A stretch of DNA of 64,000 bases from Bog-756 sp963701325 (GTDB taxonomy: Bacteria; Actinomycetota; Acidimicrobiia; Acidimicrobiales; RAAP-2): positions 2,542,001 to 2,606,000 of the forward strand of contig OY969604.1 in NCBI GenBank assembly GCA_963701325.1, in the 5' to 3' direction. This document shows positions 17,534 through 26,050 of this stretch, piece by piece. The position numbers and the translations under genes are program-made. Under the pieces are notes generated by a model that saw only the letters and a program-made list of their open reading frames with translations, was not told the origin of the DNA and searched no databases. Positions within the stretch are counted from its first letter, which is position 1. Every line of letters begins with the position of its first letter.

Positions 17534-18253
17534 TCAGGCGATTCCTATGGAAGCGCTCATGTCGATGATCGTTTGATCGAATAGGGCATCGACGTCCTCG
17601 ACCACACCGACGAGGCGTCCGAATATCTCGAAGTTCACCGCTCCGAACAGTTGCATCCAAGCTTCTAGTGCCCAAATGATGGCGTCCTTGGGCACTCTCT
17701 GCAGCGCTAGTGCTTCCAGCCGGGAAGCTTCTGCTGCTGCTGGCATCGAGAAACTCGGCGCATACTCGGCGCCGAAGGGAGCACGAAGCGCACCAGACGC
17801 GGTCGCTTCGTGGATGATGGCAACCAGGGTCAGCGTCACGCGGCTCGCGGGGATGATGGTGTCTTCCGGGGCGCTATAACCAGGAACGGGCGAGCCGTAG
17901 ATCAGGGCGTACTCGTGAGGATGCGCACGTGCCCAATTGCGCACTGCATGGCAGGTGGCGCTCCACCGTCCGGCGAAGTCGGTGCGCTCACAGCTGGCGT
18001 CGACCGCCTCGACGGTGGCGCCAAGATCGTCGTAGGCGTCGATGATCAGTAATTCCACGAGGCTCTCGCCGGCTTGGTGGCCGACGGCAGGACCACCTCC
18101 CGGGGGCAGCGAAAAACCCGCTGCAACTCGGCGCCACCTTCTGGCATTTTCCGTCGCGAGAGCCGGGTGACCGCCCCTCCCATCTGGGTACAGAACGTCA
18201 CGCTTCCGACGCTCTGGGCGCTGGCGAAGGTCTTTCACGTGAACCCCTACCAC
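17534..18253 (-). CDS. TetR-like C-terminal (WHG) domain protein with unrecognisable HTH
   Basis: 239 residues from the only long open start (GTG). From about residue 65 on it reads as a TetR ligand-binding domain of the WHG type: SLVELLIIDAYDDLGATVEA, WARAHPHEYALIYGSPVPGY, then AWMQLFGAVNFEIFGRLVG. In such proteins the residues before this point should form the DNA-binding helices, but here they read KDLRQRPERRKRDVLYPD and FSLPPGGGPAVGHQAG, with no recognition helix, and neither other frame supplies one. The gene has therefore probably lost its DNA-binding half by small mutations, or the start region is misread. It converges on the giant gene and is divergent from the MFS gene. Confidence 0.6.
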   Translation of the reverse strand: MVGVHVKDLRQRPERRKRDVLYPDGRGGHPALATENARRWRRVAAGFSLPPGGGPAVGHQAGESLVELLIIDAYDDLGATVEAVDASCERTDFAGRWSATCHAVRNWARAHPHEYALIYGSPVPGYSAPEDTIIPASRVTLTLVAIIHEATASGALRAPFGAEYAPSFSMPAAAEASRLEALALQRVPKDAIIWALEAWMQLFGAVNFEIFGRLVGVVEDVDALFDQTIIDMSASIGIA

Positions 18254-18326
18254 GAGAGCTGGGACAGCCGTGTCGATGGATAACCGTCGAACGCAGCCTC
18301 ACGGCTAGGTGCGCGGACACTGCCTA

Positions 18327-18352
18327 CTGGGAAACGTTGTGATTCCGACAAC
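18327..18352. repeat. Dispersed hairpin repeat, copy 1
   Basis: The stretch GGGAAACGTTGTGATTCC continuing with GACAAC matches the core seen at 28616-28632 and 44508-44524 with few changes. The core is an inverted repeat, GTTGT-C-ATTCC-GACAAC; this copy has one mismatch in the left arm. It is intergenic. Confidence 0.6.
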
Positions 18353-18457
18353 GGACGTTGCTCCCACCCCTCTCAGCCACAGGTCGTCCAGGGGTGCACC
18401 GGAGAGGACCATCCGAACGCACGTCTGGCCTCGAGGGTGACTCCGCTACGATGGGAG

Positions 18458-18485
18458 CACAATGTCACCAAGTGGTGACATTGTG
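18458..18485. promoter_or_regulatory. Perfect 28-bp palindrome, probable TetR operator
   Basis: Arms CACAATGTCACCA (18458-18470) and TGGTGACATTGTG (18473-18485) are exact inverse complements with a 2-base centre. It sits 18 bases ahead of the chosen exporter start at 18504. Size and symmetry fit a TetR-dimer site, and the TetR gene at 20033 is the last gene of the same transcript, so autoregulation of the exporter-regulator operon is likely. An in-frame ATG at 18462 lies inside the palindrome and is therefore an unlikely start. Confidence 0.8.
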
Positions 18486-18503
18486 CCGCGTGGCCATGCG
18501 CCG

Positions 18504-20036
18504 ATGACAGCAAAATCGCTTCCTACGTTTGGAACAGACAGCCCAACGTGGCGGCAGCGGGGGACCCTACCGGTCCTCGTTACCGCCGCAGCCCTCGTGG
18601 CCATCATCTCCAGCCTGGGTGCCCCCCTCATTCCGTCGATCGCTCGGTCTGATCACGTCTCCCTGAGCGCGGCGGAGTGGGTGCTTACGGCCGCACTGAT
18701 GACGGGAGCGCTGGCCACTCCGGCAATGGGCCGTCTGGCGGACGGTCCTCGCAAGCGCAGGGTCATCGAGGTGGGCCTTACCGTGGTGCTGGCGGGGTGT
18801 GTGCTCTCGGCTTTGTCGACCAGCTTCGTCGTTCTGATCGTTGGGCGGGGCTTGCAAGGAGTGGGCCTCGGACTGCTACCGGTGACGATGGCGATTGCGC
18901 GGAGTCACTTCTCGCCCGCTGAGGCGGGTCGTGCCATCGCTACGCTCTCCGTCAGCGCGGCGGTCGGGGCCGGGCTCGGCTATCCGGTCACCTCATTGAT
19001 CGCTCAGCTCTTCGACGTCCAGGCGGCGTTCTGGTTTGGTGCGGTCACCGTTGCATCGACCCTGGTCCTGGTGGTGGTCGTCCTTCCCAAGCGATCGGAC
19101 GGCCGCTCTCGACGCTTCGATCGGCTGGGAATGGCCACCCTCGGCGCGGCGGTGATCGGGGTGTCTGTTGTCTTGAGCGAAGGAGGGGGGTGGGGATGGA
19201 CATCGCTGCGATCCCTCGCCCTGTTTGCCTTCAGCGTGGCCATGGTCGGTCTCTGGATCGCACACGAACTGAAGGTCACGGATCCGCTCATAGACGTCCG
19301 GCAGGTGCGGAACCGTTCCGTTCTCACCGCCGACGCGTCCGCGTTCCTGATCGCAGTGGCCATGTACCTGTTCCTTCCCATCATCATCGAGTTCGTGCAG
19401 ATCCCAGTGGCAAGCGGCTACGGCTTCGGCACCTCTATCCTCGTCTCGGGCTTGGTCTTCGTGCCCTTGTCCATCGGGTCCTTCCTGGCTAGCCGCTGTC
19501 TGACGGCTTATACGAAACGCTTCGGTGTCAGAAGCATGATTCCGTTCGGTTCCCTGATGTTCGCGGCAGCCACCCTGTTCTTCGCCGTCGAACACCGATC
19601 CCTGTGGGAGGCGTTTGTGGCCTCGGGGATGGCGGGCATCGGGATCGGTTTCACGTTTGCCGCAATGCCCGGATTCGTGGTTCGCGCTGTACCAGCATCG
19701 GAGACGGGAAGTGCCATGGGCTTCTACCAGGTTCTGCGCAGCATCGGGCTCTCGCTCGGCAGCGCACTCGCTGCTGCCGTTCTCATCACCTATACCGCTC
19801 CGGGCACCACGTATCCCAGTTATCAGGGATTTCGGGTCACACTCCTCATCGCGTCCGCCCTCTGTGCCGTGACTGCGCTACTCAGCTACCTGCTACCCGG
19901 TAAGTCGATCGGGGGCTCGTCGACGCTGCCGGGGGACGTCGAGGAGATGATGGAGGAAGAGGCCCAGATCCAGGGTGCAGGCCTGATGCTTTCCGACGAT
20001 CCACTTGGCTCGCAAGTCACCAGCTCCGGCTCATGA
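18504..20036 (+). CDS. MFS drug exporter, DHA2-like
   Basis: 510 residues, about 14 hydrophobic helices. Landmarks are LVAIISSLGAPLIPSIAR in helix 1, WVLTAALMTGALATPAMGRLADGPRKRR (helix 2 and the loop 2-3 basic motif of MFS), GRGLQGVGLGLLPVTMAIAR, and the late FTFAAMPGFVVRAVPASETGSAMGF. A proton-driven exporter of drugs or small hydrophobic compounds is expected. Start 18504 was chosen because the upstream palindrome overlaps the longer start. Its stop overlaps the start of the TetR gene by four bases (ATGA), showing translational coupling. Confidence 0.88.
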   Translation: MTAKSLPTFGTDSPTWRQRGTLPVLVTAAALVAIISSLGAPLIPSIARSDHVSLSAAEWVLTAALMTGALATPAMGRLADGPRKRRVIEVGLTVVLAGCVLSALSTSFVVLIVGRGLQGVGLGLLPVTMAIARSHFSPAEAGRAIATLSVSAAVGAGLGYPVTSLIAQLFDVQAAFWFGAVTVASTLVLVVVVLPKRSDGRSRRFDRLGMATLGAAVIGVSVVLSEGGGWGWTSLRSLALFAFSVAMVGLWIAHELKVTDPLIDVRQVRNRSVLTADASAFLIAVAMYLFLPIIIEFVQIPVASGYGFGTSILVSGLVFVPLSIGSFLASRCLTAYTKRFGVRSMIPFGSLMFAAATLFFAVEHRSLWEAFVASGMAGIGIGFTFAAMPGFVVRAVPASETGSAMGFYQVLRSIGLSLGSALAAAVLITYTAPGTTYPSYQGFRVTLLIASALCAVTALLSYLLPGKSIGGSSTLPGDVEEMMEEEAQIQGAGLMLSDDPLGSQVTSSGS

Positions 20037-20665
20037 CCGCCTCTCGCTCTCAACGGCCTGCCCGCTCGGCCTCGGGGAGAGTTCGGCCGAGGAACGCCGG
20101 AGCTACCAAGCAGGCGTTGTTGGATGCCGCCCAAGAATTGTTCGGTCAACACGGCTTTGATGGCACGACCATCCGCGAGATCAGCGAGCGCGCTGGGGTT
20201 GATCATGCCCTCATCGCTCGATACTACGGAAGCAAGGCCGACCTCTATATCGCCGCTCTGGTAGCTGAAGTCCAAGGCGTTCAGATGCCGTTGGCTTACG
20301 AGGGCCTGAAAGACATGGCCGAGGGCCTGGTGACTCGCATGGACGACCACGGACTCGGACCCGTGATGCAAGCCCTGATTCGGACCGACCCTACAGATCC
20401 GGTCCACCAATCGGCGCGCGCTCACGTGGTGCGTCGCTTGGTGGATCCGGTCTTCGCCGAAATGACGCGCCGGACGTCCGGCGAGGCGCGCCTTCGATCC
20501 GAGCTCGTCGTTTCGGCCCTCATCGGCATCAGTCTCGGGCGGGCCTTGGGATGGTTCGATGAGCTGATGGTTGTGCCCAAAGAGCATCTGGTGGACCTGG
20601 TCACAGGACTTCTCGACAACGGTTCGATCAAAGAGGTGGTTGCCGGGTCAAGCCCAGTTGGTTGA
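20033..20665 (+). CDS. TetR family regulator coupled to the MFS exporter
   Basis: 210 residues. Helix-turn-helix: ALLDAAQELFGQHGFDGTTI, REISERAGVDHALIARYYG, SKADLYIAAL. The C-terminal region with AHVVRRLVDPVFAEM and ALIGISLGRALGWF is of the TetR_C_17-like type found in many efflux regulators. It starts on the ATGA overlap with the exporter. It most likely binds the palindrome at 18458-18485 and represses its own operon until a ligand arrives. Confidence 0.9.
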   Translation: MTASRSQRPARSASGRVRPRNAGATKQALLDAAQELFGQHGFDGTTIREISERAGVDHALIARYYGSKADLYIAALVAEVQGVQMPLAYEGLKDMAEGLVTRMDDHGLGPVMQALIRTDPTDPVHQSARAHVVRRLVDPVFAEMTRRTSGEARLRSELVVSALIGISLGRALGWFDELMVVPKEHLVDLVTGLLDNGSIKEVVAGSSPVG

Positions 20666-20791
20666 GGCCTCAGCTGGGACCACGCGAATACCGGGAACCC
20701 GGATGGGATTCAGACCCCGAGGTCGTCCAGTCTCGGCGTGATATCGAACGGGTCAAGCCGTTGGGCTCGACGGGCGGTCGGACGCAACCGG

Positions 20792-21118
20792 TCAGACCGG
20801 CAAGCCTGCGGCCTCTGCGAGCCCGATGGCGGTCGGTGTGGCCCGACGGCGCGCCGATACCAACGAGCCCGCCATGGCCACCAGGTCGTCGCCATAGGCG
20901 CCGATGAGGTGCCCGCCAACGGCATGGAATGAGGGGAAGGCCTGGGCGTCGCTCAGAAAGCCGGCCAGGTGCAGCGTCAGCAGCCCATGCTCCATCGACC
21001 ACAGCTGGATCGCCGCATCCTCAGGGTCGACGTCACCGAATCGCCCCGCGGCGCGGCAGCGCTCGACGGCCTCGAAGAGAGCGCGATGCCCAGCATCACC
21101 GAGAGGCCCTCGACACCT
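20792..21118 (-). pseudogene. Remnant of a TetR regulator (C-terminal domain only)
   Basis: An open frame of about 108 codons reads ALFEAVERCRAAGRFGDVD, AIQLWSMEHGLLTLHLAGF, then HAVGGHLIGAYGDDLVAM, the ending of a TetR C-terminal domain. Upstream the frame is closed by TAA at 21121-21119 and no DNA-binding domain is found in any frame on the minus strand before the carotenoid oxygenase start. This looks like a gene truncated at its 5' end, perhaps the former regulator of the neighbouring oxidative genes. Confidence 0.65.
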
Positions 21119-21251
21119 TTAGTCGACAGGCGGACGTGCGCTGTGGCCCGCTGGCGGCGGCTCTCTCTTCGAATTGACACCGGATCGCCAAGCTCGCCCG
21201 ATGCTCCCAGCCTGAAAGTACGCTGCTCAAATTGCTCATCATGGAGGCCAT

Positions 21252-22589
21252 ATGACAACCGTCGAGAATCGCTATCTGGCGGGCAACTACGCCCCGGTCA
21301 CCGACGAGGTAACCGCCACTGAACTCCCAGTCACCGGATCGCTGCCGGAGGCACTGTGCGGCCGCTACCTGCGCAACGGGCCGAATCCCTTGGGCACGCC
21401 AGAGCCGTCGGCGTACCACTGGTTCACAGGTGACGGGATGGTGCACGGAATCCGGATGCGTGATGGCCGCGCCGAGTGGTACCGGAACCGATGGGTGCGT
21501 TCGGCCGAGGTGGCTCGAGCATTGGGTGAGCCGCTCCGTCCTGGTCCGAGACATGCAGAAATGGACTTCGCCTCGAACACGAACGTGATCGGGCACGCGG
21601 GACGGACCTTTGCCATCATCGAGGCAGGAACACGTCCATACGAGCTCACCTACGAGTTGGACACGGTCGGTCCCTCAGATTTCGGCGGCACGCTGCCCGG
21701 TGGATACTCGGCCCACCCCAAGCGAGACCCGGCGACCGGCGAACTCCACGCCGTGTCCTACTACTGGGGATGGGGCAATGTTGTCCAGTACACGGTGGTC
21801 GACACCGCCGGCCTGGTACGCAAGGTCGTCGACGTCGAGGTGGGTGGTCCGGTGAGCATCCACGACCTGTCGTTGACGGAACGCTTCGCGGTGATCTATG
21901 ACCTCCCGGTCGTGTTCGATGTCGAGGCGGCCATGTCGGGCGCCAGCTTCCCGTACCGCTGGGACCCCGACTACCGGGCACACGTTGGGCTGCTCGAGCG
22001 CGACGGCGGTGCAGAAGACATCACCTGGTTCGACGTGGAGCCCTGTTACGTCTTCCACCCCATGAACGCCTACGACGAGGGCGACAGCGTCGTGCTCGAC
22101 GTGGTGCGCCATCCCCGGATGTTCGACACCAATCGCCTGGGCCCCGACGAGGGTCCGCCCAGCTTGGAACGGTGGACTATCGACCTGGCGGCGGGCAGGC
22201 TTGTCGAGGAACGTCTCGACGACCGGGCCCAGGAATTCCCCCGGGTAGACGAACGGATGGTCGGACGGCGGCACCGCTACGGCTACACCGGCGCCGTCCT
22301 CGTGAGCGACAGCGGGTTGATCAAGCACGACCTCGACCGGCGCACCAGCGAGGCGCGACCTCTGGCGTCGCCGGGAGGAGCCTCCGAGGCGGTGTTCGTC
22401 CCATCAGGCCCTGATGCGGCCGAGGACGATGGCTGGGTCCTGTCCCTCGTCTACGACGCCAACCGCGACACGAGCGACCTCATCGTCCTCAACGCCGCTG
22501 ACTTCACTGGGGAGCCCCAAGCTGTCGTGCACCTGCCTCAGCGCGTGCCGTTCGGTTTCCACGGGAACTGGGTGCCAGACGACGCGTAA
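21252..22589 (+). CDS. Carotenoid cleavage oxygenase (RPE65 family)
   Basis: 445 residues with the features of iron(II) carotenoid/apocarotenoid/stilbene oxygenases. The N-terminus has GRYLRNGPNP and WFTGDGMVHGIRMRDGRA. Four histidines in the right order and contexts should bind iron: YSAHPKRD, SIHDLS, CYVFHPMNAY and the final GFHGNW. The enzyme would split a conjugated double bond with O2 to give aldehydes. GGAGG lies five bases before the ATG. The neighbours are a PhyH-type dioxygenase and a zinc dehydrogenase, which could act on oxidised products. The exact substrate (carotenoid, apocarotenoid or lignostilbene) cannot be read from the sequence. Confidence 0.88.
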   Translation: MTTVENRYLAGNYAPVTDEVTATELPVTGSLPEALCGRYLRNGPNPLGTPEPSAYHWFTGDGMVHGIRMRDGRAEWYRNRWVRSAEVARALGEPLRPGPRHAEMDFASNTNVIGHAGRTFAIIEAGTRPYELTYELDTVGPSDFGGTLPGGYSAHPKRDPATGELHAVSYYWGWGNVVQYTVVDTAGLVRKVVDVEVGGPVSIHDLSLTERFAVIYDLPVVFDVEAAMSGASFPYRWDPDYRAHVGLLERDGGAEDITWFDVEPCYVFHPMNAYDEGDSVVLDVVRHPRMFDTNRLGPDEGPPSLERWTIDLAAGRLVEERLDDRAQEFPRVDERMVGRRHRYGYTGAVLVSDSGLIKHDLDRRTSEARPLASPGGASEAVFVPSGPDAAEDDGWVLSLVYDANRDTSDLIVLNAADFTGEPQAVVHLPQRVPFGFHGNWVPDDA

Positions 22590-22756
22590 GCGCTTGATAC
22601 CCGAGGCGCCAGACGCTCCTACCGCCCATTCTGTCTGTGCCGCAGGGCCTGCACGCTGAGGGTCTTGGTCTCATCGGGCTTGAGTCCTTCGTCGGCCACG
22701 CGGCCGCCGACTTCCTGAGGTCGGCCCTACGCGCCGAGGGCGGCGGCCGCTCCATG

Positions 22757-23632
22757 TCAGCGGTCGAGCGGTGCCACCCGGTACGGATCCAGGTCGATGC
22801 CCGGATACCGCTCTGCCACGCCCACGAGCGTGGACTGGTCCCAGTACGGATCTCCCGGCCGGGGCCAGCCGAAGAGGTCGCGCTGGCGCACGCTGCACTG
22901 CGGGATGAACTTGGCCCAGCGCTCGGGCGACTGCCTCGGCCACGCCATCTTGCCGCCCCACGTGGTGCCGCGGACCTGGAAGTCGGCGAGCAGCGAGAAC
23001 CGCGCCCGGCCAGGCGCGCCGAAGTCCGACCCGCGGTGGAGGATGTCGGTCCGGTACATCAGCAAGGACCCCGCCGGTCCGACGCAGCGCACCTCGCGGT
23101 CGGCCAGCGAACCGAACGGCAGGTAGAGCGGCGAGAACGGGACGCCCTCGCCGTCGTCGTAGGGGACGATCACGGTTGGCCCGTCGTCCTCCGTGACGTC
23201 CGACAGGTAGACAAACGTCGTGATCTGCTGATAGCGGGTCTCGGGTCGTGGTACGACGAGGCTGTGGCTGCCGTAGTCGCGGTGAAGCGGCTGGTCGTAA
23301 TTGACCGCCCCGGCGTACTTGCCCCACAGCTCGACCTTGTAGAGGTGCAGTTCGGCCGTCTGCAGGTAGCGCTCGACCGCATCGATGAGGTCGGGGTGCA
23401 CCGCCAACCCGTTCAGGTCCCACGAGCGGTATGGGAACTCGAGGACCCCGGCGAACTGGCTGGTGGCGTACTGGTTGTGCACCCCCGGGTCTGCGAAGTA
23501 GTCAGCGGGTCGCGGAAAGTGTAACCACAGCGCTTCTTCGGCAGCTGCGAGCTCGGTGGCACCGAGGAAGCCCTCCATGAGGGCGTAGCCACGCACCCGC
23601 AGCTGGTCGAGTGTGGCGTCGGGAACCCACAT
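22757..23632 (-). CDS. Phytanoyl-CoA dioxygenase (PhyH) family protein
   Basis: 291 residues from the ATG at 23632; the longer open frame upstream is not protein-like. It has the Fe(II)/2-oxoglutarate double-stranded beta-helix marks: QPLHRDYGSHS supplies the HxD pair, LMYRTDILHRGSDF the distal histidine, followed by RARFSLLADFQ with the arginine expected to hold 2-oxoglutarate. It likely hydroxylates an unactivated carbon of a lipid, terpene or acyl compound. It runs divergently from the zinc dehydrogenase, with 63 bases between starts, and convergently with the carotenoid oxygenase; shared use in one pathway is an inference. Confidence 0.82.
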   Translation of the reverse strand: MWVPDATLDQLRVRGYALMEGFLGATELAAAEEALWLHFPRPADYFADPGVHNQYATSQFAGVLEFPYRSWDLNGLAVHPDLIDAVERYLQTAELHLYKVELWGKYAGAVNYDQPLHRDYGSHSLVVPRPETRYQQITTFVYLSDVTEDDGPTVIVPYDDGEGVPFSPLYLPFGSLADREVRCVGPAGSLLMYRTDILHRGSDFGAPGRARFSLLADFQVRGTTWGGKMAWPRQSPERWAKFIPQCSVRQRDLFGWPRPGDPYWDQSTLVGVAERYPGIDLDPYRVAPLDR

Positions 23633-23695
23633 CGATGGCACCTTACGCCAGGCGGCGCCCGAGCGAGCGGGCTCCGGCCGTCGTACGCTCTGCCC

Positions 23696-24925
23696 GTGCG
23701 CGCCGTCGTGTTCGACTATGCCGATCCCGCCTTTCCCGCCTCGTTGGCCGAGTTGCCGGAGCCGGCGCTGCCGGGTCCGTCGTGGGCCCGCGTTGAGGTG
23801 ATGACCGGCGGGATCTGCGGGAGCGACCTGCATCTGTTCGCCCACAACACCGGCCCCTCTCCCACGCTGGCTGGGATCGGAGCCTTCCCGTTCGTCCTCG
23901 GGCACGAGACGGCGGGCCGGGTCGTCGAGGCCGGGCCCGAGTGCTCGGTGTCCGTGGGGACGCGGGTGGTGCTCGACCCGTGCATCCCCTGTCTGCCTCG
24001 CGGCATCGAGCCGCTCTGCGCGAACTGTGCGCGCGGCTGGACGTCGTCGTGCCTCAATCTCGACAGCGGCATCATCAGCTCCGGGCGCTCACTCGGCTAC
24101 ACCTGGAACCTCGGTGGGGGCTGGGCCGACATGGTGGTGGCGCACGACTCCATGGTGCACGAGCTGCCGGACGCGGTGCCCGATCGCGGCGCCAGCCTCT
24201 ACAAGCCGGTGTCGATCGCCTGTCACGGACTGATGCGGGCCTCCCCAGTCGACGGCGACCCGGTACTGATCGTGGGCGCGGGGATCATCGGCCTTGCTGC
24301 ATTGGCCGCGTTGCGGGGACTCTTTCCGCAGAGTCCGGTGACCGCGCTGGTCCGGCACCCGCATCAAGGTGCCGCCGCGGCGGCCTGCGGCGCGGCGCAC
24401 GTCGTCGTCGCCGATCCCGAGAACGGGCACTGGGAGGAGTTGGCCTCGCTGAGCGGCTCTCGGGTGATCGGGCGCAAGAGACACCAGATGCTCATGGGCG
24501 GGTTCCCGTATGTCGTCGAAGCTGTTGGCTCGCCACAGTCGGTCACCGAGGCACTGCGGGCCGTGGCGCACCGCGGCACGGTCCTATTGCTGGGCGCCGC
24601 AGGCATCAGTGAGGTCGATCTGACGCCGGTCTGGTACAAGGAGGCAGCGCTCGTGGGATCGATCGACCATACGGTCGACGCCGGCTCAGCACCCGGTCTG
24701 GCCGGCGGGCCGGGCCGCCATTCGGTCGACCGGGCACTGGACGTGCTGTCGGCCGGGTTGCTGCCAGACGGCGTGGTGGTCACCCACGAGTTCGACCTGG
24801 AGCACTATCGCGAGGCGGTCGAGACCGCCATCGACCGGACTGCTTCACACGCCATAAAGGTTGTGTTCCGACCCCAGTCCCACGCGCAAGGAGGGGCATC
24901 TCTCGATTCGGGGAAGACGAATTAG
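23696..24925 (+). CDS. Zinc-binding alcohol dehydrogenase (MDR family)
   Basis: 409 residues, GTG start. GROES-like N-terminal half with the catalytic zinc residues in GGICGSDLHLF and FVLGHETAGRVVE; a cysteine-rich lobe (DPCIPCLPRG, LCANCARGW, SSCLNL) is an extended structural-zinc loop. The Rossmann half has VLIVGAGIIGLAALAAL. It should oxidise an alcohol or reduce an aldehyde with NAD(P). The insertion near the structural lobe and the length above the usual ~350 place it in a minor MDR branch. It is divergent from the PhyH gene and ends before a clear hairpin. Confidence 0.85.
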   Translation: MRAVVFDYADPAFPASLAELPEPALPGPSWARVEVMTGGICGSDLHLFAHNTGPSPTLAGIGAFPFVLGHETAGRVVEAGPECSVSVGTRVVLDPCIPCLPRGIEPLCANCARGWTSSCLNLDSGIISSGRSLGYTWNLGGGWADMVVAHDSMVHELPDAVPDRGASLYKPVSIACHGLMRASPVDGDPVLIVGAGIIGLAALAALRGLFPQSPVTALVRHPHQGAAAAACGAAHVVVADPENGHWEELASLSGSRVIGRKRHQMLMGGFPYVVEAVGSPQSVTEALRAVAHRGTVLLLGAAGISEVDLTPVWYKEAALVGSIDHTVDAGSAPGLAGGPGRHSVDRALDVLSAGLLPDGVVVTHEFDLEHYREAVETAIDRTASHAIKVVFRPQSHAQGGASLDSGKTN

Positions 24926-24948
24926 AACTCGCCCGGAAGGACCTTCTG

Positions 24949-24968
24949 GGTGGATTTGTCCATCCACC
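24949..24968 (+). terminator. Hairpin after the zinc dehydrogenase gene
   Basis: GGTGGAT and ATCCACC form a perfect 7-bp stem with a 6-base loop, 23 bases after the stop codon. No T-run follows. A factor-independent terminator is plausible. Confidence 0.55.
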
Positions 24969-24976
24969 GGCGTGGT

Positions 24977-25000
24977 GGATAACGCTGTCATCCTGAAAAC
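24977..25000. repeat. Dispersed hairpin repeat, degenerate copy 2
   Basis: By eye, 19 of 24 bases match the core at 28611-28632 (GGATAACGCTGTCATCC followed by TGAAAAC). The right arm is damaged, so it no longer folds well. It is intergenic, downstream of the dehydrogenase. Confidence 0.4.
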
Positions 25001-25126
25001 GTTGAACTCCTGAATCGGCAGAAGTGGCGGCCTAAGATGGAACTGGCCGGTTCGCCGCGACTTGAGGGCTCTCACAGTGTTTGAGGCCGCGTCTATCGCG
25101 GGGCACTTCCAGAGACTCCAACGTCA

Positions 25127-26050
25127 TTAGGAGATGAAGCGGTGGATGGCCTCGTTGGCGTGGTCCTGATAGGACGGGTTGGCCAAATCAGGGAAGATTT
25201 CCGCTTGGTCGACCATGGGACCCTTCAACTTGCCGGCCGCGCTGGCGTAGAACACGCCACTCGAAAGCTTCGGGTCGGTGACACCGTCGACGAGTCGCTT
25301 CGAGCCCACGTCAAGTTCGTGGGAAATACCGAGGTGGGGCATGATGTGTTTGGCCGCAAAGCGTAGCGGTGGCGCCGCGCCGGCGGCGGCTTCGGTGCCC
25401 GTGGTGTTGCCGGGGCTCACAGTGATAAAGCGGAGGTCGGGGTATTGGCGCGCCAGGTGGGCCATCCATAAGGCCCCGATGTACTTGACCTGACCGAAGG
25501 CGAGGTTCTGATCGTATTTTCTGTCAGCGAAGTAGCTGCCGTCGATGACGGTTGTGAGTTCATCGGTAGAGGTTGAGACGAAGGTTGGCCGTTTGAACCC
25601 CAACTTCGGAATTCCCCTGGCTGCTTCACTTGCGGCGAACACCGCTACCTCGCTAAGTCGGTTCTGGGTCAGGAGCCCTTCGAGGAGAGCGGCGTGACCG
25701 AGAACGTTCGTTGCGAACAGTGTGGTGGCCCCGTCAGCGGTCAATTCCATCAAGGTCTCGTTGCCGATTACACCAGCGTTCATGACCAGCGCGTCGAGGG
25801 ATCCGCTGATGGCCGCTTGGCCAGCGCGGACCGAGCCAAGATCGGCGACGTCCATGAGAATGATGTCGAAGATGTGTCGGCCGGTGACGGCTTCGAGCTC
25901 GGCCTTTGCCGTTGACGCTCGATCTTGGTTCCGACACGCCAGATAGATGCGGCCGATCTCAGGACGTATCGCCAGCTGCCGGGCCACATCCTTGCCGATC
26001 CCGACATTGGCGCCCGTGATGAGCACCGTCATTCCTGAGGGTGTGCTCAC
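25127..26050 (-). CDS. Short-chain dehydrogenase/reductase, protochlorophyllide-reductase-like
   Basis: 307 residues, GTG start. Cofactor loop VLITGANVGIGKDVARQL, acidic DVADLGSV, and LDALVMNAGVIGNE are SDR marks. The catalytic region reads AFGQVKYIGALWMAHL, where related proteins normally have YGQVK: the catalytic tyrosine appears to be phenylalanine. The lysine remains, as does the serine region (VFAASEAARG). Loss of the Tyr hydroxyl should impair ordinary hydride-transfer chemistry, so the protein may bind cofactor for another purpose or act differently. Its GTG overlaps the stop of the DUF1330 gene by four bases, so both are co-translated. Confidence 0.82.
   Translation of the reverse strand: MSTPSGMTVLITGANVGIGKDVARQLAIRPEIGRIYLACRNQDRASTAKAELEAVTGRHIFDIILMDVADLGSVRAGQAAISGSLDALVMNAGVIGNETLMELTADGATTLFATNVLGHAALLEGLLTQNRLSEVAVFAASEAARGIPKLGFKRPTFVSTSTDELTTVIDGSYFADRKYDQNLAFGQVKYIGALWMAHLARQYPDLRFITVSPGNTTGTEAAAGAAPPLRFAAKHIMPHLGISHELDVGSKRLVDGVTDPKLSSGVFYASAAGKLKGPMVDQAEIFPDLANPSYQDHANEAIHRFIS

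Noticed and set aside
13848..17675. A 1275-codon open frame on the minus strand, antisense to the giant secreted protein
   Set aside because: It mirrors the near-identical forward repeats; high GC at third positions keeps the reverse frame open. It has no ribosome site, signal or domain, and is rich in Arg/Gly as antisense frames are.
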